Shown piece by piece: positions 32,949 through 45,498 of a DNA stretch of 64,000 nt; position 1 is the stretch's first letter, and each line of letters opens with the position of its first letter. The position numbers were made by a program, and so were the translations under genes. Under the pieces are notes generated by a model, which saw nothing but the letters and a program-made list of their open reading frames with translations, did not search any database and was not told where the DNA came from. Source of the DNA: Phyto melanocephala (lineage: Eukaryota; Arthropoda; Insecta; Diptera; Rhinophoridae); NCBI GenBank assembly GCA_941918925.1, contig OW799233.1, positions 151,880,845-151,944,844 on the forward strand, in the 5' to 3' direction.

Positions 32949-33191
32949 TGTAATATCATATTTTATTATTTATAGAAAGTTTCTTCTATTCGCAAATTAC
33001 TAAAAATCATTTTATTATATGCCCTTTGTAATCTATCAACTTTGACACAAGGCTCCAAATAATTACACATACTTCACATAAAAAAAATAAAAAGTTTTAT
33101 TTTTTTCTTAATGGTAGTACCTTTTTGATAAGATGTTTTATTTGTGTTTTCTTAAGATTTCAAACTAAAAAGCACTATTTTTCCCTAAAGA

Positions 33192-33375
33192 ATTATATTG
33201 TAAAATGCACTAATATGGCAAACTTTTTCGATAAGAAAACGATACTTAAGCGATATTATAAAATGCACCGAAATAAGAGACTTTTTGGATAAGAAAACGA
33301 TACTAAAGCGGTATTATAAAATGCACCGAAATATGAACCTTTTTGGATAAGAAAACGATACTAAAGCGATATCAT
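33192..33375 (+). repeat. 58-bp minisatellite, about three units
   Basis: The anchor AAGAAAACGATACT recurs at 33233, 33291 and 33349, a period of 58 bp. Each unit also has TATTATAAAATGCACCGAAA and TTTTTGGAT. The first unit is the most diverged (CACTAATATGG, TTTTTCGAT). Confidence 0.85.
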
Positions 33376-33827
33376 AAAAATACAATACATAGTTCGTAAC
33401 CGAAGCAGTGTACTACATATGACACTAAGAAAGTCACTAAATAGTCTCATCTAGAAAGTATTATAGAGGTGGAACGTTTCTTCACGAACGGGGACACTAT
33501 TTGGATAAGAAAATGATATCGAATTCGATGGTTTTCAACTTCCTGCCGTAACTTTTAAGTCTCTTTTTGGATAGAAATTGTTTGAAGGGATTGAGTCAAT
33601 AACATGTTCATACATATATACCAGAGTCTGACTTCGGTTATCCGAAAAAAAAATAACTCGAATATTTACTTATCTTTTTCGGTTATAAGTATAACCATGC
33701 ATTTATCACAGAAAATAGCTACTCGTACATGCACGAATTGCTACGGTTACGAGTATATTTATTACTTATTTTGAAAAATACTCTCTATACATACGTATTA
33801 TTCGGATATACATGTGCGAAAACAAAT

Positions 33828-33923
33828 TACTTATAAGTATTGGCAAAATACTTATAAGTATCGGCAAAATACTTATAAGTATTGGCAAAATACTTATAAG
33901 TATTGCGACATACTTATAAGTAC
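33828..33923 (+). repeat. 21-bp minisatellite with a palindromic core
   Basis: Units TACTTATAAGTATTGGCAAAA start at 33828, 33849, 33870 and 33891, with a degenerate fifth core at 33911. Each carries the palindrome ACTTATAAGT. A region with similar TACTTA and TCCGAA elements, but no clean tandem array, is at 37140-37400. Confidence 0.88.
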
Positions 33924-33929
33924 TTTTGA

Positions 33930-36660
33930 ACAAAAAAACAAGTAAAAAACAAGTAAAAGTGCTTTATTCTGCTCTTTCATTTTTTTATCAAACAAAAAGA
34001 AAATTGGTCAGAGCTGGAACTATTTGTATAGTAAATATATATAACATAATTTATATTGCTTATTATTTTAATAAGCAACGAGCTAACACATAATAATAAA
34101 ATGTTTTCTTTAAATGAAAATAAATCTACTAATATTTATTATTTATTTTTAGTATTAAGAAACGCAACTGTTATACCTGAAATTTGTATGGCTTATCAAC
34201 TTAAAAAAAATTATTTTGATATAAAAGAAGAAAAAGATAAGTAAAACTTAAAGAAAATAAAAGTGAAAATTTAGTTGAATTGTTACTGGCAATAGATATG
34301 TATTTAACAATGTATTTTTTATTTTGATTTACTATTTATATAATTACGTATGTATTTACATTGCTTTTTGTTAGGAAAAAATCTGTAAGAATTTTGACTT
34401 AATTATTGAAAAAAAAAACACAAATTTCCAAGGAAAATCCATCATTAAGAAGGGTGCTCTTATACAGGTAGTGATGACAGCCTATCTGACTCAAATAAAT
34501 TAATGCCAGAAAAAACCTGTAAATGTTTTTATGTTCTGGACCACATAATGGAACATTCATTGAAACATTTTTAAAACTTTATTTTGAAATCGAATTTGTG
34601 TTCACACAGTGAGATTTGAGAGTATGAATAATTATTACCATAAATTGTATTCAAAGTCAGATATTAACCTTTCCATCCCTGCTTTTTATGTATAAAAATC
34701 TACCTCTCATCGTGAAGTGAGAGGTTCTATTACATCACAAGTGTTGTCAACTTTAAGATTCAAAAAACATCAAAACAGGAAAAAACGTTTGATTTTTAAG
34801 AATATGCGTAAAGTTTAAAATTTCGAATTTTCGATTTTATTTATTTTATAAAATTATAAATTTCGTTATTAGAACCTTTAGGCCTAAAATTATTATAATA
34901 ATAATAAATTTTAAGTTAAAGTTGTAACTTTAACTTCACAGTTGGTCATATAATCGCTACTTTAAAAATAATTACAGCTTTTGGTTTTATGCATATCATT
35001 ATTCTTTTCTTTACTTTTATAAAAAGTTATGTTTGTTTAACCATAGAAGATATCAGAAACATATATATTTAAATTATAACTAATAATAATATAAAATATA
35101 TAATCTATTTATACAGTTTTTTAAATGTAAGCTAAGTATCTTTATAACAAAAGCATTGTCTATTATTAATTCTTATCATTTTTGTTGCGTTGTTTCGTAA
35201 GAAATTTACCTTGCAAAAATTGTTCTTTATTTGAATTTAGTATTTTTACTTCGATAAGAAAAAGAATGCACCAAAGAATTTGAGAAATCACATCGAGCAC
35301 TGACTCAAATTTTTTTCGCGACAAAAATTTTAAAAAGCACAAATAATATTGCATAAAGCCAAAGTTGACAACGCTGGATAGGAACACAACAAAGAGAGTG
35401 TAATTATTTCTGTAAAATACCTGATACCCAGCAAACAAAAACACAAATATTAAAGTATTATGCCGTGTTATACATTCTAAGCTAATATTTTAAGCTGTAT
35501 AACGAGACAAATCAATTTTAAAAGGTTTTAATCAACCACTAAATAGTTATTTATAAGTAAATAAACATAATGCTATTATCTGATTAGTATTTTCCCGCAG
35601 AAAAAAACGATATTCTGTTTTTGTTTTTGGAAAATTAATAAAGAAAAACAAACAAAAACCATATAATTTTTTATTGACGGACTTAAAATATCTAAAAAAA
35701 GTTAATAAGAAAAACAATAAACAACAAATATATCTGTTAAAACTAATAAATATATCTTAATATAAGATTTTTTCTTTTTTATAAATTTAAAATAAATCCC
35801 ACATGCTCGCTGGGCATTGCTAAAAAAATAAGGCATGTCGTTGTTTCATCAACCCCTAAATTAAAAATCATAAAAAAATGTCTCTGTCCATAATTCATCT
35901 AGCAACCAGGGATGCCAGTTTAATTAAACAGGATATTTTTATGGTATAAATTTTTTTAATTTTGTGAATTTGTTTGCTTTGTTATGTTTAAGTTTTTGTA
36001 GAACAATATTTTTAGTGGTAAAACACAAAGTTCAAATAATTCGCCAATAAACATTTTAATTAAAAATCATATTTCCATTTAAGCGTCTTATTTTTTTATA
36101 ATAGTTACATGTTAAATAGTTTATCATATAAACTACATTTCTACTACTACATTTCTACATATATGTAGAAATGCCTTAAATTTTAATATCTTAAGCCATA
36201 TATTCTAAATAAAAGTTAGGTCAGGACATATATTCCAATACTTATATAGGAAATTAATTATGATTCGAATAAATTACCAAAGTACTGGCATATACTTTTG
36301 CTTAGTAACACTTTTCTTTAAATATTGATGTAAACAAAACTGTATTTTGGATATTTTAAAATACTAATTAAATAATATATATAAATTATTAATATATTAA
36401 TTGGTAAATTATATTCATTTACTACCATTTGATTATTGTTTTTATTTTTTAAATATAAATGTTAGTATTTAGAAAAATTATGTGCAAAAATTGAAGTTTT
36501 TGGTAGATTTTAGTGCATTTTTGGACAAATTTGTTAGGAATAATATTTTTTGTGGCATCCCTGCTAGCAACTACGGCTGCTAAGCCGTATACACACAAAC
36601 GATCATAAAAAAACAACAAATAAATGTATAACAATAATGTTTATGTGTGTGTGCGTTTGT
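33930..36660. other. Long gene-poor stretch
   Basis: At 33935-33970 AACAAGTAAAAGTGCTTTATTC is a solitary end of the hairpin-ended repeat. 35166-35444 on the minus strand is open for 92 codons with two hydrophobic segments (discussed under findings). Nothing else is recognised. Confidence 0.35.
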
Positions 36661-36665
36661 ACCAT

Positions 36666-37038
36666 CCCTACAGATAATATTGGGCTACGTGGTCCATTTT
36701 AGCTAAATGGACTACTTACAACATGGTCCTATGTTATGCAGTCATGGACCATTTCATTTTTAAACAAGAGATTGTAGTTAAACGACAAGTGTTCGTGTTT
36801 TAACGATTACATATATTGCTGTTAAAACGTGTATAATGGTCGTGTAGGTGCTCCATCGAGTAGTGACATAGAGTAGTTTTGGGACTACTCCGATGGGTTA
36901 TATGGTCCAGCCTTAGGACATCGTAATGTTAAATCGGCCATGTTTTCTCCATACATTTGGGTTACCTTTGGACTAGTCCTAGTCTATTATGGAGTACACT
37001 TTACATGCGTGTATGGACTACTCACGTTATCTGCAGGG
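36666..37038. mobile_element. CCCTACAGATAA-ended MITE
   Basis: Ends CCCTACAGATAA (36666-36677) and inverted CCCTGCAGATAA (from 37038 back to 37027). The interior has CATGGACCATTTCATTTTTA, AAACGACAAGTGTTCG and CATCGAGTAGT. A second, end-less copy is at 40869-41126. No clear target duplication; the CCCT ends recall piggyBac termini but the flanks are not TTAA. Confidence 0.65.
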
Positions 37039-37929
37039 ATAATGGTTGTGCTGTTTTCATAACCCAAGCAAGTGCATTTTTACTAAATCAAAATGCATGC
37101 AAAATTTCTACTTGATTCTCTCGCTTGAATTGTAAAAACGGTTACTCATTTTACTCGCTTTTTTTTACGGATAATCGATAACACTTAAGTACTTAAGTCC
37201 AATTTGTTGTACTGTGTACAATATGGAGTATTTATGCGAAAAATACTTAGATTTCGGTTACTTGTATATACTTATGCCGAACATCAAACGAGTATGTACG
37301 GATAGAGTAATTTTTTTAGCTGTAACCGTACGCACTTATACATGTTTTGCTAATAATACTCAATGTATATCCGAAGTTGTAATCGTTGTCATTCCCTGAT
37401 ATATACATACATATGTACCTACATAAGTTGTAGATTGTTATGACAAAGTTATATTTCAGTAAGTATTCATGTTTAATGTTTTAATTTTGGTCGACTTCTT
37501 GCCAGCTGAGATTTTTTTGGTAGGTATTATGTATTCTCTGTTTAATGAGCTGTTTTTAAAATGCGAACGATTACTTTGCGTGTAATTTGTTTTTGTTACA
37601 ATAACAAGAGTACGTAAAAAACTACAGCTATTAAAATATATTCTTTTTTGTTTTATAATGATAGTTTTATAAAAAAAAGCTTTAAATTACATTTTGATAA
37701 GTTCTTTATTAGTCAATTTCGTAATATAAGTATCGATATGGAGTATGAATAAAATATATTTGCTGCAGTAAATATAATAAATTTAAAGATTGAAAATATT
37801 ATCAGGAATATCAAACAAAGTTTTTGTCAGAATAGGCAGTCGTAGTTGCCTGTACTTCTTGACCATCGCAACAAAGGCAGTGCAACTAGACTATACCTGT
37901 AATAATTTTCCCTAATTTTGTACAGTTCA
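37039..37929. other. Gene-free stretch
   Basis: 37140-37400 shares a TACTTA/CCGAA-rich texture with 33620-33830. No exon, TIR pair or known repeat is recognised otherwise. Confidence 0.3.
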
Positions 37930-38110
37930 TGATACAATTATCAGGTAGCCTCAGTTCTGCATCAATAAAATTCTACATGTATTTTGTTGTTGGAAAACGA
38001 CGTACACAATATATACACATACATAAACAAAATTTGACATTTTAGTTAAACCTTAAGGTAGAGAAAAAAAAAATCAGCTGTTTTAGTGAGGCTACCTGAT
38101 AATTGTACCA
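37930..38110. mobile_element. Short MITE with 24-bp termini
   Basis: TGATACAATTATCAGGTAGC plus CTCA at 37930-37953 and, inverted, TGGTACAATTATCAGGTAGC plus CTCA at 38110-38087: one mismatch in 24. The interior of about 130 bp has no coding capacity. Target duplication not resolved. Confidence 0.75.
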
Positions 38111-38263
38111 TGGTACAGCTTTTGAAAACGCTTCCTCGTTTTGTATTTGTTTAGCAATTTTACGAGTTTTTTCTAGCTTGGTCTCTTACATATGCCCTCA
38201 TATCACTCATGGTGTAATTACTTAAGGTGACAGCGTAAAGAGATAATATTTTTTATCTCAGTT

Positions 38264-39278
38264 TTTATACCCGCCACCAAAAAAAAAATGGTGGGGGTAT
38301 ATTTATTTTGTCATTCCGTTTGTAACACATCGAAATATCCATTTTAGGCCCCGTAAAGTATATTTATATATTCTGAAATTCATGTAATTTCTCTATTGTG
38401 TTTGGAAAAATAAAGGACTATATTGAAAAATCTAAGTTGTATTTATTAGCAGAAACTTTATTGACACGCCTAATTTAACGCCCACTTTCATTGAAAGACT
38501 AAATTTACGAAAACATTTTACTAGCATTTCGAAGTTTTGAAAGGGTGGTTAAATTTTAAGGGCCGATGTTGATTTTAAATAAAACACAAATTATTTAGGA
38601 AATTATTATCATTTCTTGTTATAATGATAATGTTTGTATGGTTCAATTATGTATGGAACAAAATATCGGCCAAATGGCACCTATATCCGATGGTCCAAAT
38701 TTTCAATGACAATGTTGATGCTCAATTGTTGGGCACGATGATGAGTCGAGGTTGACTGCTCTTTTGCCAGACTATCGCAAAACAGCAATGGTTCCCATTC
38801 AACGAACTGAGAATGCATTCACAGATGTTCTCACATTTTATACAGACCTGTTTTTCAGAAATTTAAATATTTTTACAATTCTCCCGATTGTAGACGAATT
38901 TGAACGATTATGTTGATCAAAAGAATCACGAAGTGCACAAAATGCATTTTGATTTGAACGCCCATTTTAATAAAAAAAGACCTGAATAACTTTAACGCGT
39001 TGCTCATTTGCGTATCTTTCCACTGTTCAAATTGAGTTAGTCTGAGATTGAGAAATGTCAAATGAAATGTAAAAAAAGTTGTTGTTTATGTGTGGTTCAC
39101 GTTCAACATGGGCCCTTAAAATTTAACCACCCTATACAAAGAAAGTGATACATATTTTATTATAAAGAGATTATTCCATAGCGATTAACAAAATAATAAA
39201 TATTGTGCTTTAAATGTACACAAAATTGGTGGTGGGTATAAAAGATTCGGCACAGCCGAATATAGTGCTTTTACTTGT
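38264..39278 (+). repeat. Hairpin-ended repeat, subfamily 2, with nested mariner
   Basis: Starts TTATACCCGCCACCAAAAAA, folding on GGTGGGGGTAT. It has TTTGTAACACATCGAAATAT and GGCCCCGTAAAGTATAT, and ends GGTGGTGGGTATAAAAGATT with CGGCACAGCCG and TTTTACTTGT. Same plan as the main family but with a different hairpin. The middle is occupied by a deleted mariner element (38544-39131). Confidence 0.8.
38544..39131 (-). mobile_element. Internally deleted mariner-type element
   Basis: Inverted ends GGGTGGTTAAATTTTAAGGG (left) and the same, inverted, on the right, both followed by CCGATGTTG/CCCATGTTG. TA follows the right end. Inside on the minus strand (38860-38680), DSLAKEQSTSTHHRAQQLS is a mariner second-HTH segment. 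The element is about 588 bp, so most of the transposase is gone. Confidence 0.7.
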
Positions 39279-39289
39279 TACTATATCTT

Positions 39290-40039
39290 TTTTATATATG
39301 GAGTTTTATAAACATTATCACACAAAAAATAATCAGCTGGGCTGGCACCGACACCCTGTGTACCCTGACAACGCCATTTCTTCTATAATTTCATCTTCAA
39401 TTTAGATTTAAAGAGATCTCTTAACACTTTGATTTACAAAAAAGAAAAATATGAATACGATAAGACCAAAATATATGGCATTTTCGCATTTAAAGAGTTC
39501 TCAAGGATTGTTGAAGCTTCTAAATTAAAGGAATATGAATTATAGCGGTTTCACTGTATTCAATTCAATTAATATTACCTTTTTAAAATCTTCCAATTAT
39601 TTGGTTATAATTCTATACATAGTTTAATTTGAATTACATGACTTTATAATACAAATTGACTAAATAAATAATTTTTTTAATTTGAATTCTTTGCATTCCA
39701 TATAATTTTTTGAGGATTAATGTATAATTTATTACACATTGAGTTGCCAATCATTTAGGTTGTTGTCTTTGCTATGCAACCACCACTATTATACGCAGAG
39801 TTGTACTTTAATTATTTAGTTTTCTTTCATTCCACTTTGACAGCTTTTGTTTTGCTCAATTGACATCTTTTTATCACAAAGTAGTTGAAAAAATTTATGG
39901 AAAACTGATTTTTTATTGTGGTGAACGAGAAAAACTATGTTTTAAATATTTTTTGGACTAAACAAAGAAGAAACTAATTAAATCGTGAAGTTTTAAACAA
40001 ATATAACATTTTTTCATTCAAAAATACATTGAAAAATAA
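39290..40039 (+). promoter_or_regulatory. Probable promoter and non-coding first exon of the GOLGA7 homologue
   Basis: The coding start exon begins at an acceptor (TTCTCTGTTTTTAG, exon from 40201), so an upstream 5' UTR exon must exist. A plausible donor is AAAATAAGGTAAATT at about 40040. The transcription start cannot be fixed by eye; 39840-40000 is the likely UTR. The rest of this interval is plain AT-rich DNA. Confidence 0.35.
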
Positions 40040-40232
40040 GGTAAATTGTTGCTACAAGTTTATGTTAAAGAAAACGTTGAAGTACTACAAAGTGGAAACT
40101 CCCATAAAATAAAAATTTAGACTGCTTCATGTATTGAGTTTATGTTTTTTTACAGTTTGTTTGTGACATTAAATTCCATAATGAGTTTCTCTGTTTTTAG
40201 GCCAAGCGACTCTTTTGTCTACAGCTGAGAAA

Positions 40233-42646
40233 ATGTCCCAAGGTCCTGGTACTGCTGGTACACCGTCAGCCTTACAAAATGGATTCAACAAGGTTTTCAT
40301 ACAACGAGATTATAGTGAAGGTACTGCTGTGAAATTTCACACTAGATTACCTAGCGAATTAGAAGGTTTGGTAAGTATTTATTGAATAAAATAAATATCT
40401 TAAGTATTTTATCACAAAGTCTTCCATTGTAAAACTTCTTTAAAGTAGTTTGATTTAGTAGATTTGCGATTATATTAAAAATGTTACTTTACATATCTTT
40501 AAATAGTTCGTTAAATTTTCAATATTTCTGTTGTCAATATAAGACTATATATTGTCATGTTTTTAAGTAGCTACAAAAAAGACATAATTAACTTTCTGAT
40601 TGTTTATGACATACCTTATAAAAATACATGTTGCTGCAAAACTTTTCATTCTTACAATTAAAAAAAACGTTCTTAACAAAATTTTAAAAGCCCTTAGTGC
40701 AAGCGCAGAAATTCCTAAAACAAATATATGTATAACTTACCCCTTACAATATAAAAATAAAAAAAGAAAATTAAAAAGATTTAGAAACATCTTAATCATT
40801 TCAAGGTATTAATGCCAAAAGCATGTTAAGATTTTTATTCTAATTTATTACATGAAAATGAGAAAGAATATTGGACTACGTCGTAATGGACCATTTAATT
40901 TTCAAGCAAGAGTTTGTAATTAAGCGACAAGTTTTCTTGTTTTAACAATTGCATTTGTATTGCAAAAATCTATAATCGTCGTTTAGTTGTTCCATCGAGT
41001 AGTTTTGAGATCATTCCTATGTAATGCAAAGCTGCGTTATATGATTCAGCCCTAGGAAATTGCAATGTTATACATTTGTGTGGTATTTTGACTAGTTCGT
41101 TATGAAGTATACTTTAAATGCGTGTTTATAAAAGTATCTTTTTATAATCAAAATGTTCTCATATTTAATTTTTGTTTGTTAATTACCTATAATGTTTTTT
41201 TGGTAAAAATAAAATAAATTTGAAGTAAAAACTATAATCTTCATTTAACTAATAAAGGAAATAAGAAAACTTTTCCTTAACATTACAAAACGAATTTTTT
41301 TTATCTGACATACGACCTTTTCGGTTTCAGAAAAAAAACAAATCCTTAAAGACGTAAGTTTCATTTCTCTGCAAATAATAAAAAAATGTATATTTTTTCT
41401 TCAAATGCTAAAATTGTGAGGTATTTTTGTGATATTTAATGTTAACTTAATGAAACTTTAAGGTTTTTCTGGCTCACTTTTTAGTTGTAATTATTTAAGG
41501 TAAAGCCTTTTCTTTGTGACCAAGCATATATTAATAAGCCGTCTTAATTAAACACAACATTGACCATTCAAAAATTATTATGCATTTTTTCAGTTAAGAG
41601 TAACTAAAAAATACCAATCTCTTAAAAGGTTATGAAGTTCAAAGACTTAACTTATGTATTTAGGATCGAGCTTTCTATACAATTTGGTAGATTTATTTTT
41701 GTATATTTATATATTAATTATTAAATAATCTTACCAAAGTTTTTGGAACACTGATATGATTCCCGTTAAAGGCATGACAAATGAATTGAATTCAGACTTT
41801 AATTTGATTGCTAAGGGTAGTCTTCTTTCTATTTGATTTTTTATCATACCCCCAGAGTATCCCCAAATACATTAATTTTCCCGATATTTTTCAGTTTTCT
41901 TCTATTATTATTTCCATAAGAATCTTACTTAGTCTATAGCTAATTTTTAAAATCAAAAGGAAAATCGATTTCTTGTTATGCAATTTACGCTCACGTTATA
42001 CAATCAACTGAAAAAAGTTTTAAGCTACATACATTTAAGCATAACAATTATTTAAAAAAAGGTTTTTTTCGCCTGTGTTCGGTATTCCGAGTGAAATTGT
42101 TGTTAAAAACTATAACACTACAATGACAATTCCAAGTGATTTAATTTCACTCTGAATACAGAACACAGGCGATTTATTAATTTGTTTGTTTGTTTGTTTT
42201 CAATAACGTTTTTATTATTCATATTATTATATACACTATTGCTTTTTGCTTTAATTAATAATAAAATATTTCTGATTTCCAGATTGAACGGCATGTTTTC
42301 GAGTCTACCATAAATAGATTAAATGAATTTTTTGCCGAAGCCGAAAAGGGTTCATGTAGTACCTATTGCGAGGGCTGTATTGGTTGTATTACTGCATATT
42401 TAATATACATGTGCTCGGAAACGCACTATGAAAAAGTAAGAAATTAATGGAATATAAAATGTATTAAATAGTTTTATTTTAAACAATTAAAAATAAATTT
42501 TTTAGACATTGCGTAAAATATCAAAATATATTGCTTCCCAAAATGAGCGTATTTACCATCCAAAGGGTTTACAAATTATTGATCCTACATATCGGGGTTT
42601 GCGCGTCATAGAAATAACAATTTTAGATCGTCCTGGACGAACGTGA
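40233..42646 (+). CDS. GOLGA7: GOLGA7/Erf4 family palmitoyltransferase subunit, 3 exons
   Basis: Coding exons are 40233-40370, 42283-42435 and 42506-42646, joined at phase 0 by GT-AG introns of 1912 and 70 bp, giving 143 aa. Diagnostic segments are [16 protein letters not shown] (20-35), the helix [37 protein letters not shown] (about 71-90) and [14 protein letters not shown] near the end. In vertebrate GOLGA7 (GCP16) the paired Cys in the EGC-x2-C motif are palmitoylated; both Cys are present here. The family is the partner subunit of DHHC9/Erf2-type palmitoyltransferases, which modify Ras proteins at the Golgi. Length is close to that of GOLGA7. The start is the first ATG of the exon (GAAAATGTCCC), preceded by a spliced leader exon. 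Intron 1 holds a repeat (40869-41126) and a small foldback (42070-42171). A polyadenylation candidate AATAAA lies near 42887. Confidence 0.93.
40869..41126 (+). repeat. End-less copy of the CCCTACAGATAA MITE
   Basis: TGGACTACGTCGTAATGGAC, CGACAAGTTTTCTTGTTTTA, CCATCGAGTAGTTTTGAGA and AGCCCTAGGAAATTGCAATG match the interior of 36666-37038 in the same orientation. It lies in intron 1 of the GOLGA7 homologue. Confidence 0.75.
42070..42171. mobile_element. 102-bp foldback element in GOLGA7 intron 1
   Basis: CGCCTGTGTTCGGTATTCCG with AGTGAAATT at 42070-42098 pairs with 42143-42171, three mismatches in 29. The loop is only about 44 bp. It is likely a tiny MITE; it ends about 110 bp before exon 2. 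Confidence 0.75.
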
Positions 42647-45498
42647 CTTCCGCTTTCACACTCAACCGAAGAGTTTTTTATGTAATACTTAAACTAATTT
42701 ATTATACATACAATTACAAATAACAAAAAGATTTGTATTTTCTTTGTTTTGTATTTTTTTTTTTAATTAAAGCTGTTTTCTTTATAGAAAAATAAGTTCG
42801 CTCTCATTCTGCCCTTTTTTTATATAACAATTTTTTTTTTTTGAGCGGAGTTAAATTCTTATTGCTACTAAATTTATTACCAAAATAAAGATGTTGAAAA
42901 GTACTAATTAAAGTTCAAATATTTTATAATATTCTGTATGATCTGTAACTGCTTAATATCATTTGGTAAATTCACAAGATTGTCATAAAGTGATAATATG
43001 TCAAAAATTTAAAAAGATTGAAAATTTTAACAAAATAAATATAAAAAGTTATTTAAAAGTGCTACAAATATTTGTTTATATTTTGTAATATAAATTTTAT
43101 AAAATTCAGTCAATCATAATGTCACAATTTTTCGAAATATTAAAAAGCTTTAAAAATTTTGCAATGAATGAATGAATGTAGTTTCCATTAATTCTTAAAA
43201 ATTTTTTGAATTATGACAATACGATACTTTGGACTTCTTGTGAATACACCAATGATGTAATTGTTGTTTTGAATAATTCTAGTAATGTCTGAATTTTGTC
43301 TATTAAATTTACTATTATGTATTTATTACTTTTAAAAACGTACAATTTCAATTTCTTTTTTTACAAGGCATTTGAGAAAGAAAGGGCAGTTTTTTTTATT
43401 GCAAAAAAGTAAACGACATAAGTTTTTTTTTTAAATGTGTCGTTTTAAATATATTTTATTTATGGTATATTTGATAAATTTTAAGTTATTCTTTTTTACC
43501 GTATATTTGTTATTTATTTTATAACTATTTTGAATACAAACATGTATTTATCCTTTGTTTTTCAATTTGAACAATCTTTGATATTTAATTTCTTTATTAA
43601 AATTTGCTAAACACAAACTTAAAATTGCTAAGATGGCTACTCTCGATTTTTTTTACGAGGGATGCTCAACATTATAAAACACATAAATATTTGCTATGAT
43701 TAAAAGGAAACTCTTATTGAAATACCAAATGACAAAGTCAACTTCTTAGGAAAACTTTAAGATGATCACAAAGAAAATACAAAGTTTAAAAGAAATTGAA
43801 AATTGAGATAAAATTTTAAGAATTGAACCTTAATTTCATAGAAATGTAAGATTAGGTTTAAGCGTTTTGGTAAAACCTTTTAAATAAATAAAAATACAGT
43901 TAAAAAGCAAGTTATAGTTAAACTAGTTAAATGTAAAATATAGTTGGGGTGTTTTCACAAAGTATGCTTTCATATTGTATTGTTACGATTTTCTAAATTT
44001 TAAAATTGTTTAAGTATTCATTCTAAAGTTGTTTAACAATTTTGAAATTTTTTAAAAATTGTAGCAATACAACATAATGTTTTTTGTGAATCCCCCAATT
44101 ATTTAGTTCATATTGCAATTCATATTATATGTAACTTATCATCAATATTTATTCCCTTTCGCAAAATATTAGTAAAACCAAATATGTATGTGTTAAAGAA
44201 AATAAAACTGAATTCAACAATGTGTTTCGAATAAATTTTTTGTACCGTCACAAATTTTTTCATATTTAGTTTTACTTCTTTTTTTTTTTTTTTTGAGAGA
44301 GACAGAAATTGTTTGGTTCGGAAAACTCTTTAATTGAAATCTTTGAATGAAAAATACACTGAATTGGAATTTTTAATGTGAAATCGTTTAAAACAATAAT
44401 TGCTTTTTTCTTGATTCAAAACCTTGTCTCTACTAATACAACTACTTTGTACTTTAAATGAATTTCTCATAATTTTCAAAATAAATATTAAACAAAACAA
44501 AAAAAAACATTATATTTTTGGACAAAAAAAGTGTAAAAAATAAGAAATATAAAATTTTTATGATTTTCGCTATGAACAACTGAAAATGGTAATTTATCAA
44601 TATTTTCACGAAAAATTTGCACATTCACAAGGCGTTCCAATGCTTTTTCGATGTACTAGAGAATTGCTAACTATTGTCTTGGCTACAATTTTTGTCTAGT
44701 ATTGGATCGAAAATATCAATAGTTTGGCTGTTATAGGCCAAAATATAAAAAAAAACAACTTTTTGACGATGAAAAGTAATATGTTCAGAGAAATTGTAGC
44801 CCGAGACAATAGCTACAACTTTAAGTCAAAATTTCAAATAGTTTACAAAATATGAGCCCAAGAAAATTTGCAAATTTTCCAAAAAAAAAAAAAAATAAAG
44901 TCTGAGAAAAAACTTAAAGTGAAAATCTGGAAGCTCGATTTTCACCGTAGACGTATGGCCGTAAACTTTTTTGCTCACTACAATCCCCAGAATCAGAAAC
45001 GCGAAGCGCCTATTAAGATTTTTTCCCTTCCATACTAATCGCCCCACCATAGTGTAAACTCTAAAGTCTCATTTACAAATGTATGTATTTTATATAGTAG
45101 CTTTGAGTTTCCGAACGAAATTTCCTAAAATTAATGAATCGTGCTACTGAAAACTGTTAGTAAAAAATTTTCTGTATAAAAATTTTGTTCGAAACAAATT
45201 ATTCATTTAATTTAATTTTTACAAAATTTTACCAACAACATATAATTTGTAACAGTAATAATAAGGCAGTTGTTTAGGTTTTTTTAATATTACATTAATA
45301 GTTATCCTCTAAAAAAATACTTGGTGAAACTGCTTGCAATATACAAACATACATATGTACGTGTAATAAGGATAAGTAATACAACTTTTAACATGTAGTT
45401 AAATAATATATAAAATAATGCAAATCATGTAATAAGTCCGAAAACAATAATTCATAGAATGAATAAATTGAATATTTATTGGCAAATAAGTATATGGT
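42647..45498. other. 3' UTR of GOLGA7 and gene-free downstream stretch
   Basis: The first few hundred bases should be 3' UTR (AATAAA near 42887). After that there is AT-rich DNA with a short ATGAATGAATGAATG run near 43164. 44640-45050 is slightly less AT-rich and may be transposon-derived, but I cannot name it. Confidence 0.35.

Noticed and set aside
33828..33923. Regularly spaced 21-bp repeats resembling a CRISPR array
   Set aside because: Units are contiguous without unique spacers, in a eukaryotic fly-like sequence. It is a minisatellite.
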